Assembly: GCF_033568475.1 (NCBI RefSeq)
Contig: NC_133123.1
Span: 5,146,001-5,210,000 of the forward strand
Direction of reading: 5' to 3'
Origin: Henckelia pumila
Lineage: Eukaryota; Streptophyta; Magnoliopsida; Lamiales; Gesneriaceae
Length of the DNA: 64,000 nucleotides
The notes under the pieces are model-generated. The model was not told where the DNA came from. It saw only the letters and a list, made by a program, of their open reading frames with translations, and did not search any database. Below are positions 32,692 through 44,520 of this stretch, piece after piece. Every line of letters starts with the position of its first letter. Position 1 is the first letter of the stretch. The position numbers were made by a program, and so were the translations under genes.

Positions 32692-35163
32692 TTAGGAAGC
32701 ATCGTGGCGTATAATTGAAGCCTTCTGGTACCTCACCTTCTCAATTTCCTTTCCAAGAAAATCAAGAATGGTGTCGGTCACATGGTTAGGAGCACATCCA
32801 GCATCCAACATCAGTTTTAAGTACTTGTAAGCATCCTTAAGTCGACCCATCTTACTGTGCACTTCGATAAGTGTATTATATGTAACCACATCAGGATTTA
32901 TACCACTAGTCTTCATTTGTTGAAACAGTTTGTTCGTTTCATCCACTCGGCCAGCCTTTCCAAGTGCGTTGATCAAGGTATTGTACATCACAATGTCAAG
33001 ATAACCACCTTCCTTTGTTAATTTGTTGAGAACAGCATTTGCCAAATCCGCTCTTCCCATCTTTCCCAGGCCTTGAATTATCACGTTGTATGTTGCTACG
33101 TCTGCTGGACTAACAGTCTCACCCATGGTATGGAAAACCCCCCATGCTGCCTTGAAGTACCCCTTCTTGACAAAGGAACTCATTATGGAGTTGTAAGTGA
33201 AGGTGATAGGGTTGACACCCATATCGGTGAAAATCTCAAATACCTTGCAAGCTAAACTCAACTTCCCCTTGGACAGAAAAATAGATAAATAGGTGTTCAC
33301 CATATCGATATCAAAAGAATCTCCATCTCTAGCCATCACTCGAACCCCCCTCGTCAGCGAGAAAGATTGAGAAGGTTGACAATCGGAGGGGACCAAATTC
33401 GCCAGCAGATCCATATAAGGAGAAGACGACCAACTATCATTTTCGTCATTATGGACTTTGACATCTTCTGAACCAAGTGAACCATCACCGTTTGTATCGA
33501 CCATATTTGAGACATTCAAAATCTCGGTAACATCATTTATTGATGGAAACATGGGCGTCAAGTCCCTGGTTTTGCTTTGTGGACCCCTTAACAAACCTTC
33601 CATCGAGGATTTCCAGTTAAGTAGAGCCGGAACCAAATTCCCATCTCTAATATGCTTCATGAGCCGCTCCGACCAATCCAATCGATCATGCTTGTAAAGT
33701 GAAATCAACAAAGAGGTAACAGTGACCAAGTCAATGACAAAACCACGTGTCACCATCTCTTCCACCAACTGGAATGCTTCCTCAAGTCGATCCTCCCGAC
33801 AAAGTTGCAAAATGACAATGCCATAAGTAACACCATCCACAAAATCATTACCTTTTCTCTTCAAGTCACAAAACATGGTGTAAGCTGCTTCATCCCTTCC
33901 GTTTCTATACAATCCATCAATGAATATGTTATACGTCCAGCACGATGCCCTAACACCATCATCATCGACCATTCTTTCAAAAAGACTGCAAGCTTCCATT
34001 AGCCTTCTTGACTTGAGCAAACCATTAAGGAGGGAGTTATAAACAACAGTTCCTGCACGTATACCATTACACTGCATTTCATGGAAGATTTTCACTGCAT
34101 CATTGGTCAGATAAGATTTAGAACAGCCTTGAATAAGAATCTGATAGGTATATGCATCGGGCTCATGACCCGAGGATCCCTTAAGTTCCTCCCAAACAAT
34201 AAGGGCATCATTCACCTTTCCAAGGGAGAAAAGCACATGGATGAGACTATTATAGGTACACAAATCAGGATAAAAGGAACCACTCTTTTCCTTCATCTCT
34301 TTAAACAAACTGAGAGCTGTAACAAAGTCACCCCACTGACCAAACGTGTGAATACATATATTATAACCCCATCTATCCAAGGGATATAGCCTTGTCTCAC
34401 GTAGTTTACCAAAAACTTGTTTGAATTGATCTTTCATGTCTGCCTTCTTGAGACCAAGAAGTAACTCGTTACAAGCAATGGCATCAGGAATTACAATGCC
34501 ATTACCAAGAGCAGAGGATGAGTCCAAAAGCTTGAGGAACATCGACAAAGCTATGCCAATCTGATTCTTCCTTGCAAGAGCAACAAGGACAGAGCTGTAT
34601 ATATCGGGACTCAAACAACTATTACCATTTGAGTCTCTCTCGACATAATCCAAAACTTCCAATGCGGAATCAAACTTGCCACACCTAATGAATGCATTAA
34701 GAATCAGTTTAAAAGTTGATTGATTAAGCACCAAACCATCATTTCTCATGGAGGAAACCAGCTCAAAAATATCGTCGCTATGTTGATGGGTCCTAAGGCA
34801 AAGGATTTTAAACATTTGGGAGTAGGCGACCACTGAGTGTTTGTAATTAGGCCTAGAAGAGCACCAGTGGAAGAAATCCAATTTCTTGGTTGCATCAAGA
34901 GAATTACGGTGGAGAGTGTGTAGAACAACATCCTCAGACAAGGGAATAAATTCGCCATTTTTCTCAAGATAGTGAATCCCTCCAGGGTGTTGTAAAGCTT
35001 TAGCAATGGAGGCAACTAACAAGAGGTCTGCTGCCACACTTTTAGTACCAACCGTTTCTTTTGCTGCTGTGGTGAATCTAGTCCGGAAAGTGGCAGGATA
35101 ATGAAGCAGATTTGCTGTATTACCTCTTCCGCAAAGTCGCATTATCGTCACTGTAATACCCAT
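32692..35163 (-). CDS. P-class pentatricopeptide repeat protein (At4g01570-like)
   Basis: This intronless gene encodes 823 residues from the ATG at 35163. The N terminus is basic and serine/threonine-rich, fitting an organelle presequence. From about residue 150 to 545 there are tandem 35-residue PPR motifs, for example PDLCTYNSLIHVLFSLGKVN and PDAYTYQILIQGCSKS. A spacer of about 100 residues without repeats follows (about 555-655, acidic, with VDTNGDGSLGSEDV). A second PPR block runs to about 800, including PDVVTYNTLIEVHSKMGRL. There is no E, DYW or SMR domain, so it is a P-class RNA-binding protein acting in mitochondria or plastids, typically in stability or processing of specific transcripts. 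The C terminus (DFLGKEIEKVRYQKASI) and the split repeat arrangement recall Arabidopsis At4g01570; the RNA target is unknown. Confidence 0.9.
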   Translation of the reverse strand: MGITVTIMRLCGRGNTANLLHYPATFRTRFTTAAKETVGTKSVAADLLLVASIAKALQHPGGIHYLEKNGEFIPLSEDVVLHTLHRNSLDATKKLDFFHWCSSRPNYKHSVVAYSQMFKILCLRTHQHSDDIFELVSSMRNDGLVLNQSTFKLILNAFIRCGKFDSALEVLDYVERDSNGNSCLSPDIYSSVLVALARKNQIGIALSMFLKLLDSSSALGNGIVIPDAIACNELLLGLKKADMKDQFKQVFGKLRETRLYPLDRWGYNICIHTFGQWGDFVTALSLFKEMKEKSGSFYPDLCTYNSLIHVLFSLGKVNDALIVWEELKGSSGHEPDAYTYQILIQGCSKSYLTNDAVKIFHEMQCNGIRAGTVVYNSLLNGLLKSRRLMEACSLFERMVDDDGVRASCWTYNIFIDGLYRNGRDEAAYTMFCDLKRKGNDFVDGVTYGIVILQLCREDRLEEAFQLVEEMVTRGFVIDLVTVTSLLISLYKHDRLDWSERLMKHIRDGNLVPALLNWKSSMEGLLRGPQSKTRDLTPMFPSINDVTEILNVSNMVDTNGDGSLGSEDVKVHNDENDSWSSSPYMDLLANLVPSDCQPSQSFSLTRGVRVMARDGDSFDIDMVNTYLSIFLSKGKLSLACKVFEIFTDMGVNPITFTYNSIMSSFVKKGYFKAAWGVFHTMGETVSPADVATYNVIIQGLGKMGRADLANAVLNKLTKEGGYLDIVMYNTLINALGKAGRVDETNKLFQQMKTSGINPDVVTYNTLIEVHSKMGRLKDAYKYLKLMLDAGCAPNHVTDTILDFLGKEIEKVRYQKASIIRHDAS

Positions 35164-36040
35164 TTATACAAAAAATTCATTTGAAGTTTCGATGAATTGA
35201 TGGGCAAATTCGAAAAGGCTCGAAACCAAACAGATCAAAGGGACTAGGCAAATCAATTGCTGACTCATTCAATTTAATTGAGTCTTAAATCTATTTATTA
35301 GAACAGTAAAATAGGTTATATTATAAAATTTACACCAAAAAAAAAATTTACACAAAAAATAACAATTTTCACTAAGGAAAGCAAAGAAAGAATGTTTCAT
35401 CAAGAGAACAATGCCCACAAAACATCAAAATAGAAGATAAGGAATTAATAGGAAGCTGACATCCATTAGGTGAAAAAACCCAAGATTCCCCCAAGTTCAT
35501 TCAACACCATTCAAGCTAAGCTCCCATAGAAGCCAACCAATTTTTTTTTATTGATATATTAAAGGAATAACTAAGAAGCTCATATCCAATTAAAACCTAG
35601 GATTATTCTCAGAAAACGATCAAGATTACTTGCAGAACTCAAGTACATTTACACAGCTAAATCCCAGATTAAAGTGAAAAACAAACCTCAATCCGAACAC
35701 CTTTCCCTTTGAGGTTCACTGTATTCCTAGCAACGACTAGAATTCATGGTTCGCAGAAACGGTATCGGAACGGCCGGAACCGGATCACTCTCCACCTTTA
35801 CGCTGTTCCGGAGCTTGAAGGGAGTTGTCTTGAGTCGGCGTTTTAGAGGGAAAAAACGGGGATATAACGGTGAAATAGCACCGGAACGGTGGAACGGGTC
35901 GATTTTTCCGATAAATCGGAGAAGAACGTCTGCCCAAATTTTTGCTTGTGCTCTGTGTGACTGTGACTGTGACTGTGGCTGTTTCTGTGTGTTGACGAAC
36001 GAAAGGGGAGAGACGGTGAGGTGAGATGGATGATAGAAAT
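35164..36040 (-). promoter_or_regulatory. 5' region of the PPR gene
   Basis: About 35,180-35,700 is AT-rich and could be a leader intron. 35,740-36,030 is GC-richer and has a TGTGAC hexamer run near 35,955-35,985; it may be the first untranslated exon and promoter. A 92-codon plus-strand frame there (35,746-36,024) has no recognisable domain and looks like a by-product of composition. Confidence 0.4.
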
Positions 36041-36346
36041 GGGCTGGCCTGTAAACATTTTTTTTTTGTTATTTTATTTTATTTTATGTTTTATATTATA
36101 TTAAAGTTTATTATATTATAATTTATATTACAGTTTATTATATTATAATTTATAAAATATGAGTTATTATTTAGAAAATAATTTGATTATTTCATTTTCA
36201 TATATATAAATATATAAAATGAAAATAAATTTTTTATTTTTAATGTATATATAATATATATTTTATATAATAAAAAAATAAAATTAATTCTATTTTACTT
36301 CAATTTTTTTAGTTCTTGGGTAAGAAATTTACCTTCACAAGTTTTA

Positions 36347-36472
36347 GGTAGTGTTTGGAGGAGATTCTAGGAAGCACTTCTCAACTTCTCGTTAACAAAA
36401 TTTTACAAAAATTCAAAATTTTGTTAATGAAAAACTGAGAATTGCTTCTTAGAAGCTCTCCCAAACACTACC
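36347..36472. mobile_element. Tourist-like (PIF/Harbinger) MITE
   Basis: The 126-bp near-perfect hairpin has ends GGTAGTGTTTGG and CCAAACACTACC and is flanked by TTA on both sides (36344-36346 and 36473-36475). The 3-bp TTA duplication is that of PIF/Harbinger. The arms pair almost to the centre, around AATTTTACAAAAATTCAAAA. Confidence 0.88.
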
Positions 36473-36563
36473 TTAGTCAACTAAATTCTATTTAAAATCA
36501 TTGATCTATTTCTATGTATAATCACTGATCCATTTCTCTGTGTAGGTTTATTTAAAACTTATT

Positions 36564-36585
36564 TATATATATATATATATATATA
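36564..36585. repeat. (AT)n microsatellite
   Basis: Eleven AT units. Confidence 0.9.
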
Positions 36586-36694
36586 AATTTTCAGTTGTCA
36601 ACTAATTATGCACAACTCGTACTCGATAACTAAAATCCGGTATCGTGTTTTAGTTATGCAAAAAATAAAAAATAACTAATCCCTGTACCGAGTT

Positions 36695-37145
36695 TGTTAT
36701 GATATCCCACATTGAAATATTGAACTAATAAAGAGTTATTATAAACTCATGAGGCAACTCCACCCAATAGGCAAGCCTTTTGGGATGGACTGGACACCTC
36801 ATGAGTTTATAATCTAACATTGACTCTCTTGTTGAGAGTCGGCGTAGCAGAAGGGGCGACCTAGGAAAGAGCTATTACCAAAAAAAAAGGTAAGTGAAAG
36901 TCGTCTAGAGTTGGCCGCCGCGCGGAAGGGGCGACCTAGGAAAGGCTACCACAAAAAAATAAAGGTGAGTGAAAGCCGTATAAAGTTGGCCGCCGCGGAC
37001 GTCGGCTTCTCAATGGGTCGGCAATATTATGATATCCCTCATTGAAATATTAAACTAATAAAGAGTTAGTTATAAACTCATGAAGCAATCTCATCCAATA
37101 GGCAAACCTTTTGAGATGGACACCTCATGAGTTTATAACATAACA
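36695..37145 (+). mobile_element. TRIM-like miniature LTR element
   Basis: Two direct repeats of about 120 bp (36695-36819 and 37025-37145) share ATGATATCCC, ATTGAAATATT, AACTAATAAAGAGTTA, ACCTCATGAGTTTATAA and a TAACA end. They enclose 205 bp of GC-rich DNA with no coding. That core is itself two copies of a unit containing GGGGCGACCTAGGAAAG and GTTGGCCGCCGCG. The first repeat starts TGTTA and both end TAACA, as LTRs do. No clear target duplication or tRNA primer site was found: the sequence after the first repeat is a small hairpin, GACTCTCTTGTTGAGAGTC. Confidence 0.55.
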
Positions 37146-37200
37146 GGTTTTTAGTGATCGGAGACGAGGTGAAAAAATATTGTTGAGCAGCTTAAAAGTC

Positions 37201-37203
<3 letters not shown>

Positions 37204-37241
<38 letters not shown>
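37204..37241. repeat. (TA)n microsatellite
   Basis: About 19 TA units. Confidence 0.93.
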
Positions 37242-37243
<2 letters not shown>

Positions 37244-37802
37244 GCATTTTGGAAGACATTATATGTTGATTTATTAATTTTTTAATAATTATTGTATTTA
37301 TACTTTTTTTTTTTTGAAGAACTGTATTTTATATTTTTATTATCATCATTATTAATGTAATCTATATATTTTTCTATTAATTTTCTATATTTTTTATTAT
37401 ATTTTGTTTTTTTAATACATTCCCGTGATTGCTCCGTGAAATGACATTGTAATTGGAATTATAGTATCCGTGATGATCATCGCGATCGTTACTGCGAACA
37501 ACAACTACAGAGCGAATTCGAAACATATGATGATCAAAACTCCCAAAACCAACAGGGACGTGATGCTTATATTTAGTGTACGAATTTCGTTATATTTTTA
37601 CGTTTGAATAATTAGAAAAATAGTTCACGCTCTAAAATGTGTCATTAACGCCTAACCTTATCTTATTAATGTAATATTAGATAAATGCTCTATAATGTCA
37701 ATCATTGTATAATAGATTTTGATTTACCTTAAATAATAATAAACCACTATATTTATGAATGATAATTTGTAGTAGAATATCAACAAATAAGTTATATATC
37801 TT
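37242..37802. other. AT-rich intergenic DNA
   Basis: No gene or repeat end recognised. Confidence 0.45.
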
Positions 37803-38125
37803 AAGGTACCGTTTGGTACACAATATTATTAATTCATGTACAATTTTTCTCATCAAATATCACGTTCTTCTCGTCGTATTATTTATCTACTTATTAATTA
37901 TTAATTTTGCATCAATCAAATCATTAATAATTTATTTTACATCAATCAAATTATTTAATTTAAATTACTATATTACCCCTTATAAATAATATTATATATA
38001 TTTTATTTAAAATTATAAGAACAAAATGATCATTTAACATTTTAATGTTTTATGCAAATTAATCAATATATAATCTATCAATCAATCCAATACTATATTA
38101 ATTATCATTGTTTATTTTCGACTGA
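37803..38125 (-). mobile_element. MITE-like repeat, copy B
   Basis: It matches 1,499-1,875 in reverse complement, with shared TTACATCAATCAAAT, CTATATTACCC and ATCCAATACTAT blocks. It starts with GGTACCGTTTGGTAC. Non-coding. Confidence 0.55.
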
Positions 38126-38733
38126 TAGTAAAATCAAGTTGCTCGAATACAACTATTATATATCTATATGTATATATCATATTATAAAATCTTTGAGTCA
38201 AACCACTTTTGATTTTTTTTTAATGTAACAACTAACAAGTATCGAAAATTATCTTTACAAATTACAAAAATACTAAACTATTATTTAATTTAAACAATTA
38301 CAAAAACATATTTTAATAATTCGTAACTTATCTAAATCTATCATATATCTTATCCACATTTAAAAATTTTAAAATTATAAAAATTGTCTATTTATCTTTA
38401 CCTAATATTATTAAATTTTTACATATCACTCCAAATTTTAAAAATATATATGAAAAAAATTATTAATTTAAAATAACAAATTATAATCACGGAAAATTAT
38501 TGTAATTGTGAAACACGCAACACGTGGAACGAAACACTAGTAGAAATAATTGTACACTACTGTAACGAGTAGAACAAGATTTTCGAAAAATAAACTTCGT
38601 GGTCGAAAACGCATTGCACAGATTTACAGAACTTAGAGAATTCTGCGAGTTCACTTTATATTATTGGAGAAGAACTATATCCAAATATCTAACAAGCTAA
38701 ATCTTCTCACACGAAAATGAGAATGAAGAACAA
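38126..38733. other. AT-rich 3' flank of the PNGase A gene
   Basis: No gene is seen. The part next to 38,734 is presumably the 3' UTR of the minus-strand PNGase A gene. Confidence 0.4.
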
Positions 38734-40557
38734 TCAAATGAGCCTTTTCCTACCACCAATAAATTTAGTCCCAATAAAATCCTTCCCACGAGCATGTGGT
38801 CTATTGTCCGCGCAACTATTGCTCTCTTTGTCATGTAAAATGGTGTAATTTGAACTACTAATACTCCTAAAATAGCATGACTTATCACCAACAAAATCAT
38901 ATTTTTGTTGGGTGCTTCCTAATCCACTCGCTACTAAGTTTCCTTTGACAAGAACGTAACCTTGCGCCTTTTGTGCATTCTTGAGCTTGGTGGTAGAGAG
39001 TCCCGAATTGGAAGCCATCTGTTTCTTCTCATTGATACCTAAACTCACATTAGACACAGAAACAGAGCTCCCATTCCCTTTGTCAACGTCTTCCAAATAC
39101 ATGTAAAGGCGATATGCCTTCAAAGATTTGGTACAAGATGGCATATTGGTGTTGACACTGCTGTTGAAAAATATTTCTTGATTCAAAATCTGTAAATTCC
39201 CATTCTTTTTCATCACCATGCTGTTGGTATATTCGAATCTCTGTAGTGATTTGGTCATGAGCAATCCATGAGAAGAATTCACCCATCCGCTTAAAATCAC
39301 CGACCTAGTAGCATTTGTGATGAACAATCCATCAAGACCTGTGAAATTGGAAAGAAGAGACATGGAAAGTGGTGAGGTACTGTGTTCGATCACCTTCCCT
39401 TGTGTTTTCTCACTACCCTTGTCCAACCAAACGTGCAAATTTGCGTCGATGTACCAAACATTTAAAGCATTTGTCACGCTGAATGCAAATTCATGAGCAT
39501 TTCCATCTAAGATCTTTCCTAATAAAGGAGTAATCTCAATGTCATATGAAGGGAGATCAAAGGAACCAATGCCAGTGATTGGTCTCCACAGGAGAGGATT
39601 TATGCCTCCGGTGTAGACCACGGTGAACGGGAAAACTGCACCGATGATCATATTATCTAAGCTCACCAGCACCTCCCTGAAGGGTCCATTCCCAGCTGCA
39701 CCAGTGAGGTTATTAGCAGAAATATACTCATTCGGATAATTTCCATACCAAAATTCATCATTTTCATGATACGACACATACACCTCTAACACAGCCTTGT
39801 ATGCATTCTGGGGTATTTTGAATACCTTGGACACTACATTGGTGGAATTCTCAATTTCAAACCACAACCCATCATTTAGAGGAATATTTCTTGAAATGGG
39901 CAGGATCAAATCAGCTCCAGAACCAAACGTATCACCCATTTCAGCAGAGCCAACCTCACTGTAACCAGAACCCTCTTCCGTGGGATAGAAATGAAGAGAA
40001 ACATTAACATGGTACACACCAGTGTATGTACTATCCACAAGATTTCCCATATAAACAGCAAGAATCTGATTATTCATCAGCAAAGAATGATACCTAGTAA
40101 TGTCCTTCTTCGCTGTCCAAACAATGCCTGTGGCCCTAGGCTCAGCAGTGCAGCTCCTAAGTATCTCAACCCCACCAAGCCACACACCGAAGATTCTATC
40201 AAATTGCCGGCCTTTGCAAGTTGCCGTCCATTCAAGAACGATTCTTGCAAATTTCTGAGAAGGGCAATCCCAGGGGGGAGTGTAGTTAGCAAAAACAGGG
40301 GGCTTGCCGTAAGTGAATGCAAAATCATGTTGTAAAACTAAATATGAGCAAGGTTTGGTATTGGGAAGTGAAATGGGGTTTGTCACTTCGAAGTAGGTGG
40401 TTGGAGGAGTGTCTCCGGTGGACAACGAGGTGGGTTCTGAACTGGGACTTGGCCAGAAAATGGATCTTGATGAATGGAGGTTTGCGGCGGCGAGCGGCCG
40501 TCGGTGGAAAAAACTGAGACAACAGAGGAGGGGTAGGTAGAGGAGAGGCGGAGTCAT
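38734..40557 (-). CDS. Peptide-N4-(N-acetyl-beta-glucosaminyl)asparagine amidase A (PNGase A)
   Basis: This intronless gene encodes 607 residues from the ATG at 40557. The enzyme removes N-glycans from glycopeptides by cleaving the bond between asparagine and the first N-acetylglucosamine; the plant A-type acts in the secretory pathway or apoplast. An N-terminal signal peptide is visible (hydrophobic core LLYLPLLCCLSFF). The conserved PNGase A region begins at about residue 50 with TYFEVTNPISLP. It contains PPVFANYTPPWDCP, DRIFGVWLGGVEILRSCTAE, the YHVNVSLHFYP strand and FPFTVVYTGGINPLLWRPI. Many NXS/T sites fit a secreted protein. Length is usual for the family and the frame is undamaged. 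Confidence 0.92.
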   Translation of the reverse strand: MTPPLLYLPLLCCLSFFHRRPLAAANLHSSRSIFWPSPSSEPTSLSTGDTPPTTYFEVTNPISLPNTKPCSYLVLQHDFAFTYGKPPVFANYTPPWDCPSQKFARIVLEWTATCKGRQFDRIFGVWLGGVEILRSCTAEPRATGIVWTAKKDITRYHSLLMNNQILAVYMGNLVDSTYTGVYHVNVSLHFYPTEEGSGYSEVGSAEMGDTFGSGADLILPISRNIPLNDGLWFEIENSTNVVSKVFKIPQNAYKAVLEVYVSYHENDEFWYGNYPNEYISANNLTGAAGNGPFREVLVSLDNMIIGAVFPFTVVYTGGINPLLWRPITGIGSFDLPSYDIEITPLLGKILDGNAHEFAFSVTNALNVWYIDANLHVWLDKGSEKTQGKVIEHSTSPLSMSLLSNFTGLDGLFITNATRSVILSGWVNSSHGLLMTKSLQRFEYTNSMVMKKNGNLQILNQEIFFNSSVNTNMPSCTKSLKAYRLYMYLEDVDKGNGSSVSVSNVSLGINEKKQMASNSGLSTTKLKNAQKAQGYVLVKGNLVASGLGSTQQKYDFVGDKSCYFRSISSSNYTILHDKESNSCADNRPHARGKDFIGTKFIGGRKRLI

Positions 40558-41069
40558 TGCCAAATGATTGATGGAGTTAATACCAAATCACGGAAATCCC
40601 ATAGAATCTTGGAGTACAAAAATACAAAACAATGATAGTCACTATCTTAAACAAGAAAGGTGGGATGTCCAATTTTGCCGGCAATGATTTCTCCAACAAA
40701 ATTTTAAGAATCCTTTCTCGTATATAGTTTCTCTGTTTCTTTCTTTCTTTTTTTGATTCTTACTTCTATGGTCGCCATAGATGTATATTGAGGGACGTAG
40801 ATGGCAACAGATCTTACTTTCAAGAGTATCTTGGTTGAAATATTAGTAGAGCGTGTATTACTCCTACATAATCTGGCAGACCAGAACATCAAGCAATTCT
40901 TGTAAGGCTCACTTTTTTGTCTTGTTTTTTTTAATATGCTAATGTGGAAAAAATTCCATCACATAATCAGTTGATAAATAACAAGATGAACATGTAATGA
41001 ACTTGAATGATCCTTTATACACGTATGAACATGAAAGTAAAAAATGTAGGTACAAGAAAACGAGTTGGT
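40558..41069. promoter_or_regulatory. Promoter interval of the PNGase A gene
   Basis: 512 bp between the PNGase A start and the stop of the Rab3GAP-like gene upstream, both on the minus strand. It must hold the PNGase A promoter and the neighbour's 3' UTR. I see no decisive motif. Confidence 0.4.
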
Positions 41070-44000
41070 TCAATGAATGAATCGGTTAAGAACCGATATT
41101 TGACCAGAGTCTCCATTCAGAAAGAAAACTTCCAAGGGCACGTACGATGATGAAGATGACATTGCTGAAGTAAATCTGTACGTGGGTTGCAGTATTTTAC
41201 TACCCTTAGGACACGGAATGGTCAGAAGCCGAGGTCCTGTCCTCATTTGCCAAACCTGCGGGAACAAGTTTTGTTAATAGGTGCTAAGGCATGCGGGTGT
41301 AAAACCTTATCATCCATCACAGTCAGAAACGATTTGCAAGAATTATCGACTAATTTGAATATCACCACGAAACAAGGCCAAGTGATGAGGGATGCATTTA
41401 CATCCGGCCAGGTGCAGGTGAAATGCTGTTTAGGTGTTCACTGTATTAATGGCAAATTTCGATGAAAAAATAAATTAGAAAGAATACACGTTTTCAAGGC
41501 TATGACAAACAACAGAAACTAACAATTTCAGTATGGTCGAAACACTCTTTCTATATATACGTGTGTGTGCATGAGCGTGTGCTTGTGTGTGTCTTCAAGT
41601 GTATGCTGGAGATAAATGAAGGGAAAACAGATTCTTGAGGGGAGGGGATGCAGCGAGAAAAACACCTCAACTATTCCTTTCCGAGGAGCGTGGATGGCCA
41701 AACATAGACAATAATCACTTTTCAAATATGCATAACTTGCAGGCCGTGAAGCTGCAGTATCTTTACTTGCAAGCATCTCCACAAACAAGCAGTTTGCTTC
41801 ACGATATCCCTGTGAAAGAAAAATAATATTTAACTGTAACAAAAACAAATTTAGAGGCCAGTAATAAAGAACTAAGGCTTTAAATTGGAAACTGAAATTC
41901 AATTCAAAATTTGTCATTTGTTTTTGTCAAAATCGAACAAATAACATGTGTACTGAAGTGAACCTTCCATAAGCGAACAACGACCAGTGCTTGCGTGTCT
42001 AAGAGCAAAATACGGCCAAGCGAATCAGTTATTGCAGCCAGAGTACCACTAGGTGATAATGTGAGTTTCTCACCCTTCCTTGGGTGATCCTTCAGACAAG
42101 TCAGAGGGGATGCTGTCACAGTAAATAAAAATTGTTGGTTATTCCAGGATGAAGTAACTGAAAAAATTATCCAAACATCTAGAATCGATTGACTCACATC
42201 GGGCGAAGGGTTGTGATTTTGCTTCTGGCTTTTTAGTTGGCTTTTCTTCGCTCCGCCAAATAAATTTTGAAAATGAAGCTATTGTGGAAAAAGTTGCAGG
42301 AACAACTTTAGACAAGATAGCTCCAACCAGTGATCTACTCTTGTCCACTGAAAGTCTTCAAAAAACAATAAATCAACCGTCATTAACTGTACAAGGAAAA
42401 AATTCCATCGAGTGAGCCATATGATTAAAATTCCACCAGACTGACCTAAATGCTGAAATCACAGCATCGTCTCCAATAGTGACAGCACGATAGTAGCCTT
42501 GACTTGACTGCCCAACAATAAAATCAGCTGAATTCAAATACCAGAATAATTTCAGAAAGCTTCCCAAAAGTCACTAGAAGAAAAAATTATTTCAGGGAAT
42601 AAGAAAAAAAGACGATTTTGAACCTGTAAAAGAGTTTGTGGAAGAAAGAAAGAGTAGAGGAAGGGCATTAAATTTTGCAATATTTTACTATAGTTACAAA
42701 ATGCCTAGAAATCATTGTTGAACAATCAAATCAAGATTCAGCAAAAATACAACTTAAAATAGTAACCACCTGAATCTCCATCAAAGGTGGAGGCATGACA
42801 CCAGTTATAGCTGCGTCAGCGCATAGGCCATACTTGCTAACATTCCATAGCTGGTAAGGAATTCTCGTATCAGTTCTGGAATCCCCTGAATTTCCATCAT
42901 CCAAGTCCTGATCCCAAAACCGAGAATGTGCTCCTTGAAACCACCGTTGAAGAAAATTCTTCATTTCATGCAAGACAAATATTTTAGATAAAACTCAAAA
43001 CATTTGGATAAAATGACGAAACAACTACAAAATACCAGCAGCAAGCATTTCATATATACAGATTGATGAGGAGTTGTTCAATGTTTGGTAGGACCGTAGG
43101 ACAACATACGTGGATCTTTTATCATATTAAAGTCAAATTAAAATGGATAGATGCTGACTTACCTTAATATCAGATCCTTCAAAACGAGCAATCACACCAG
43201 GCATGACAACACAAACCTCCTCCGAAGATGCATCACTCGTAAGATCTTGTTTAGTTCCACGCACCCTTAACTTAAGAATCCTTCCAGAATTTACAAACTG
43301 CAAAAAAAGGCATTGATTATTTCAGATACATTTTTTTATTGCTAAACTTAAAGGGACATATCAAATCGGCACAAAACCGAAACCAAGAAGGCCTAGTTAT
43401 ATACATGTAGCTTGTCAATCAGAACAATAGTGGGGCCATCATTCCCGTATTAATTAGGTCGAGGTTTGACAAGTGGGTAGAGGTATTGTTATCTGTTTGG
43501 ACACCTTATCCTAAAAATGTATCTCAATGAACACAAATTACAAACAAAAACAATCGCTTACATTGTGCAAATTGATTTTTAGAAGTACAAACTATGAATA
43601 CTCTCAATACACCTGTAATATCGATCAAGCTCTAAGATTTAATTACATATGTACAAGGAAACATTTCTTAACTCTGTAGTGTGTTCAAACATCGTGAACT
43701 TGCAAGTACAAACAGTGATTGCTAACCAATCAGCCTATTAGAACTGTGGGATCATGTGCTCGAGTTCCCAACTGTTCAATTCCTGAATTCCAATAACCTA
43801 TTAGAACTACTTGTGTAAAAAAGTCCAAAACAGTTCAATTTCAGGATTCTTCTGAGTTGGAGCGTCATTTTTTGCTTGCATTTGTCGGACAACTTGACAA
43901 TCTGGTGTTGAGAAATAAGAATAACGAATTAGTGTCATATTTCCACTTATTTATCGGCAACGTAATCCTCTGGAGAACCCAACTTTCACTATAAAGGCAC

Positions 44001-44520
44001 AATCTTTACTCAATTGAATCCAAAAAATGTTTAACAACTAACATTTAACCCTTCTCCCACAGTCCAGAATCACACACAGATATCATCCATGAAAATCCAA
44101 CGCCTCGCTGCACGAAAACGGCAAAAAAAAAAAAAAAGAATTGCTCACCTGTCTATGAATGAGATGACCACTGAACGAATAAATCAATAGGTAACCGCAC
44201 GAGGTGCCGACGGCGAGAGCTTTAGCATCATCGTTGAAAACGAGACACTCGACGGCGGAGATGTATTCGGCCTCGATGGGGGAGAGATCGGGTAGAATCT
44301 TGACGGTCCGGTTGTTATCCGGATCCGGTCGACCGTCTCTTGAATTTGACCAGTGGATGAGGAGGATCAAAGAGCGATTAGCTAGCGCGAGCGAGCGAGT
44401 ATCCAGGGAAACAAGGAGGTTGGCATTCTCCACAAGCCAGCCTTCCTTTCCGGCGCCGAGATCAGATAAATCTTCGCCGGCGATGCAGCCGAGCTCCGTC
44501 GTGTGGTAGCGGCGTGACAT
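41070..44520 (-). CDS. Rab3GAP non-catalytic (regulatory) subunit homologue, N-terminal domain protein
   Basis: Eight exons on the minus strand keep phase and GT-AG borders: 44149-44520, 43163-43297, 42770-42958, 42446-42507, 42198-42355, 41964-42112, 41666-41809 and 41070-41255. They encode 464 residues. The ATG at 44520 (MSRRYHTTELG) is the only good start. The family is the Rab3GAP2 N-terminal domain: LAVGTSCGYLLIYS, GRILKLRVRGTK, SEEVCVVMPGVIARFEGSDI, LVGAILSKVVPATFSTIASF, LTLSPSGTLAAITDSLGRIL and DYCLCLAIHAPRKGIVEVWQ. In animals this subunit pairs with a catalytic partner to regulate Rab3/Rab18. Plant forms are short, with the N-terminal beta-propeller-like region only, and their partner is not evident here. 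The gene is divergent from MBF1. Confidence 0.86.

Noticed and set aside
35746-36024. Plus-strand gene of 92 codons upstream of the PPR gene
   Set aside because: Repetitive CDCDCDCGC stretch from a TGTGAC run and no domain; it is more likely the GC-rich leader region of the minus-strand PPR gene read backwards.
37759-37989. Plus-strand ORF of 76 codons
   Set aside because: It is low-complexity I/L/Y sequence from the AT-rich MITE copy B.
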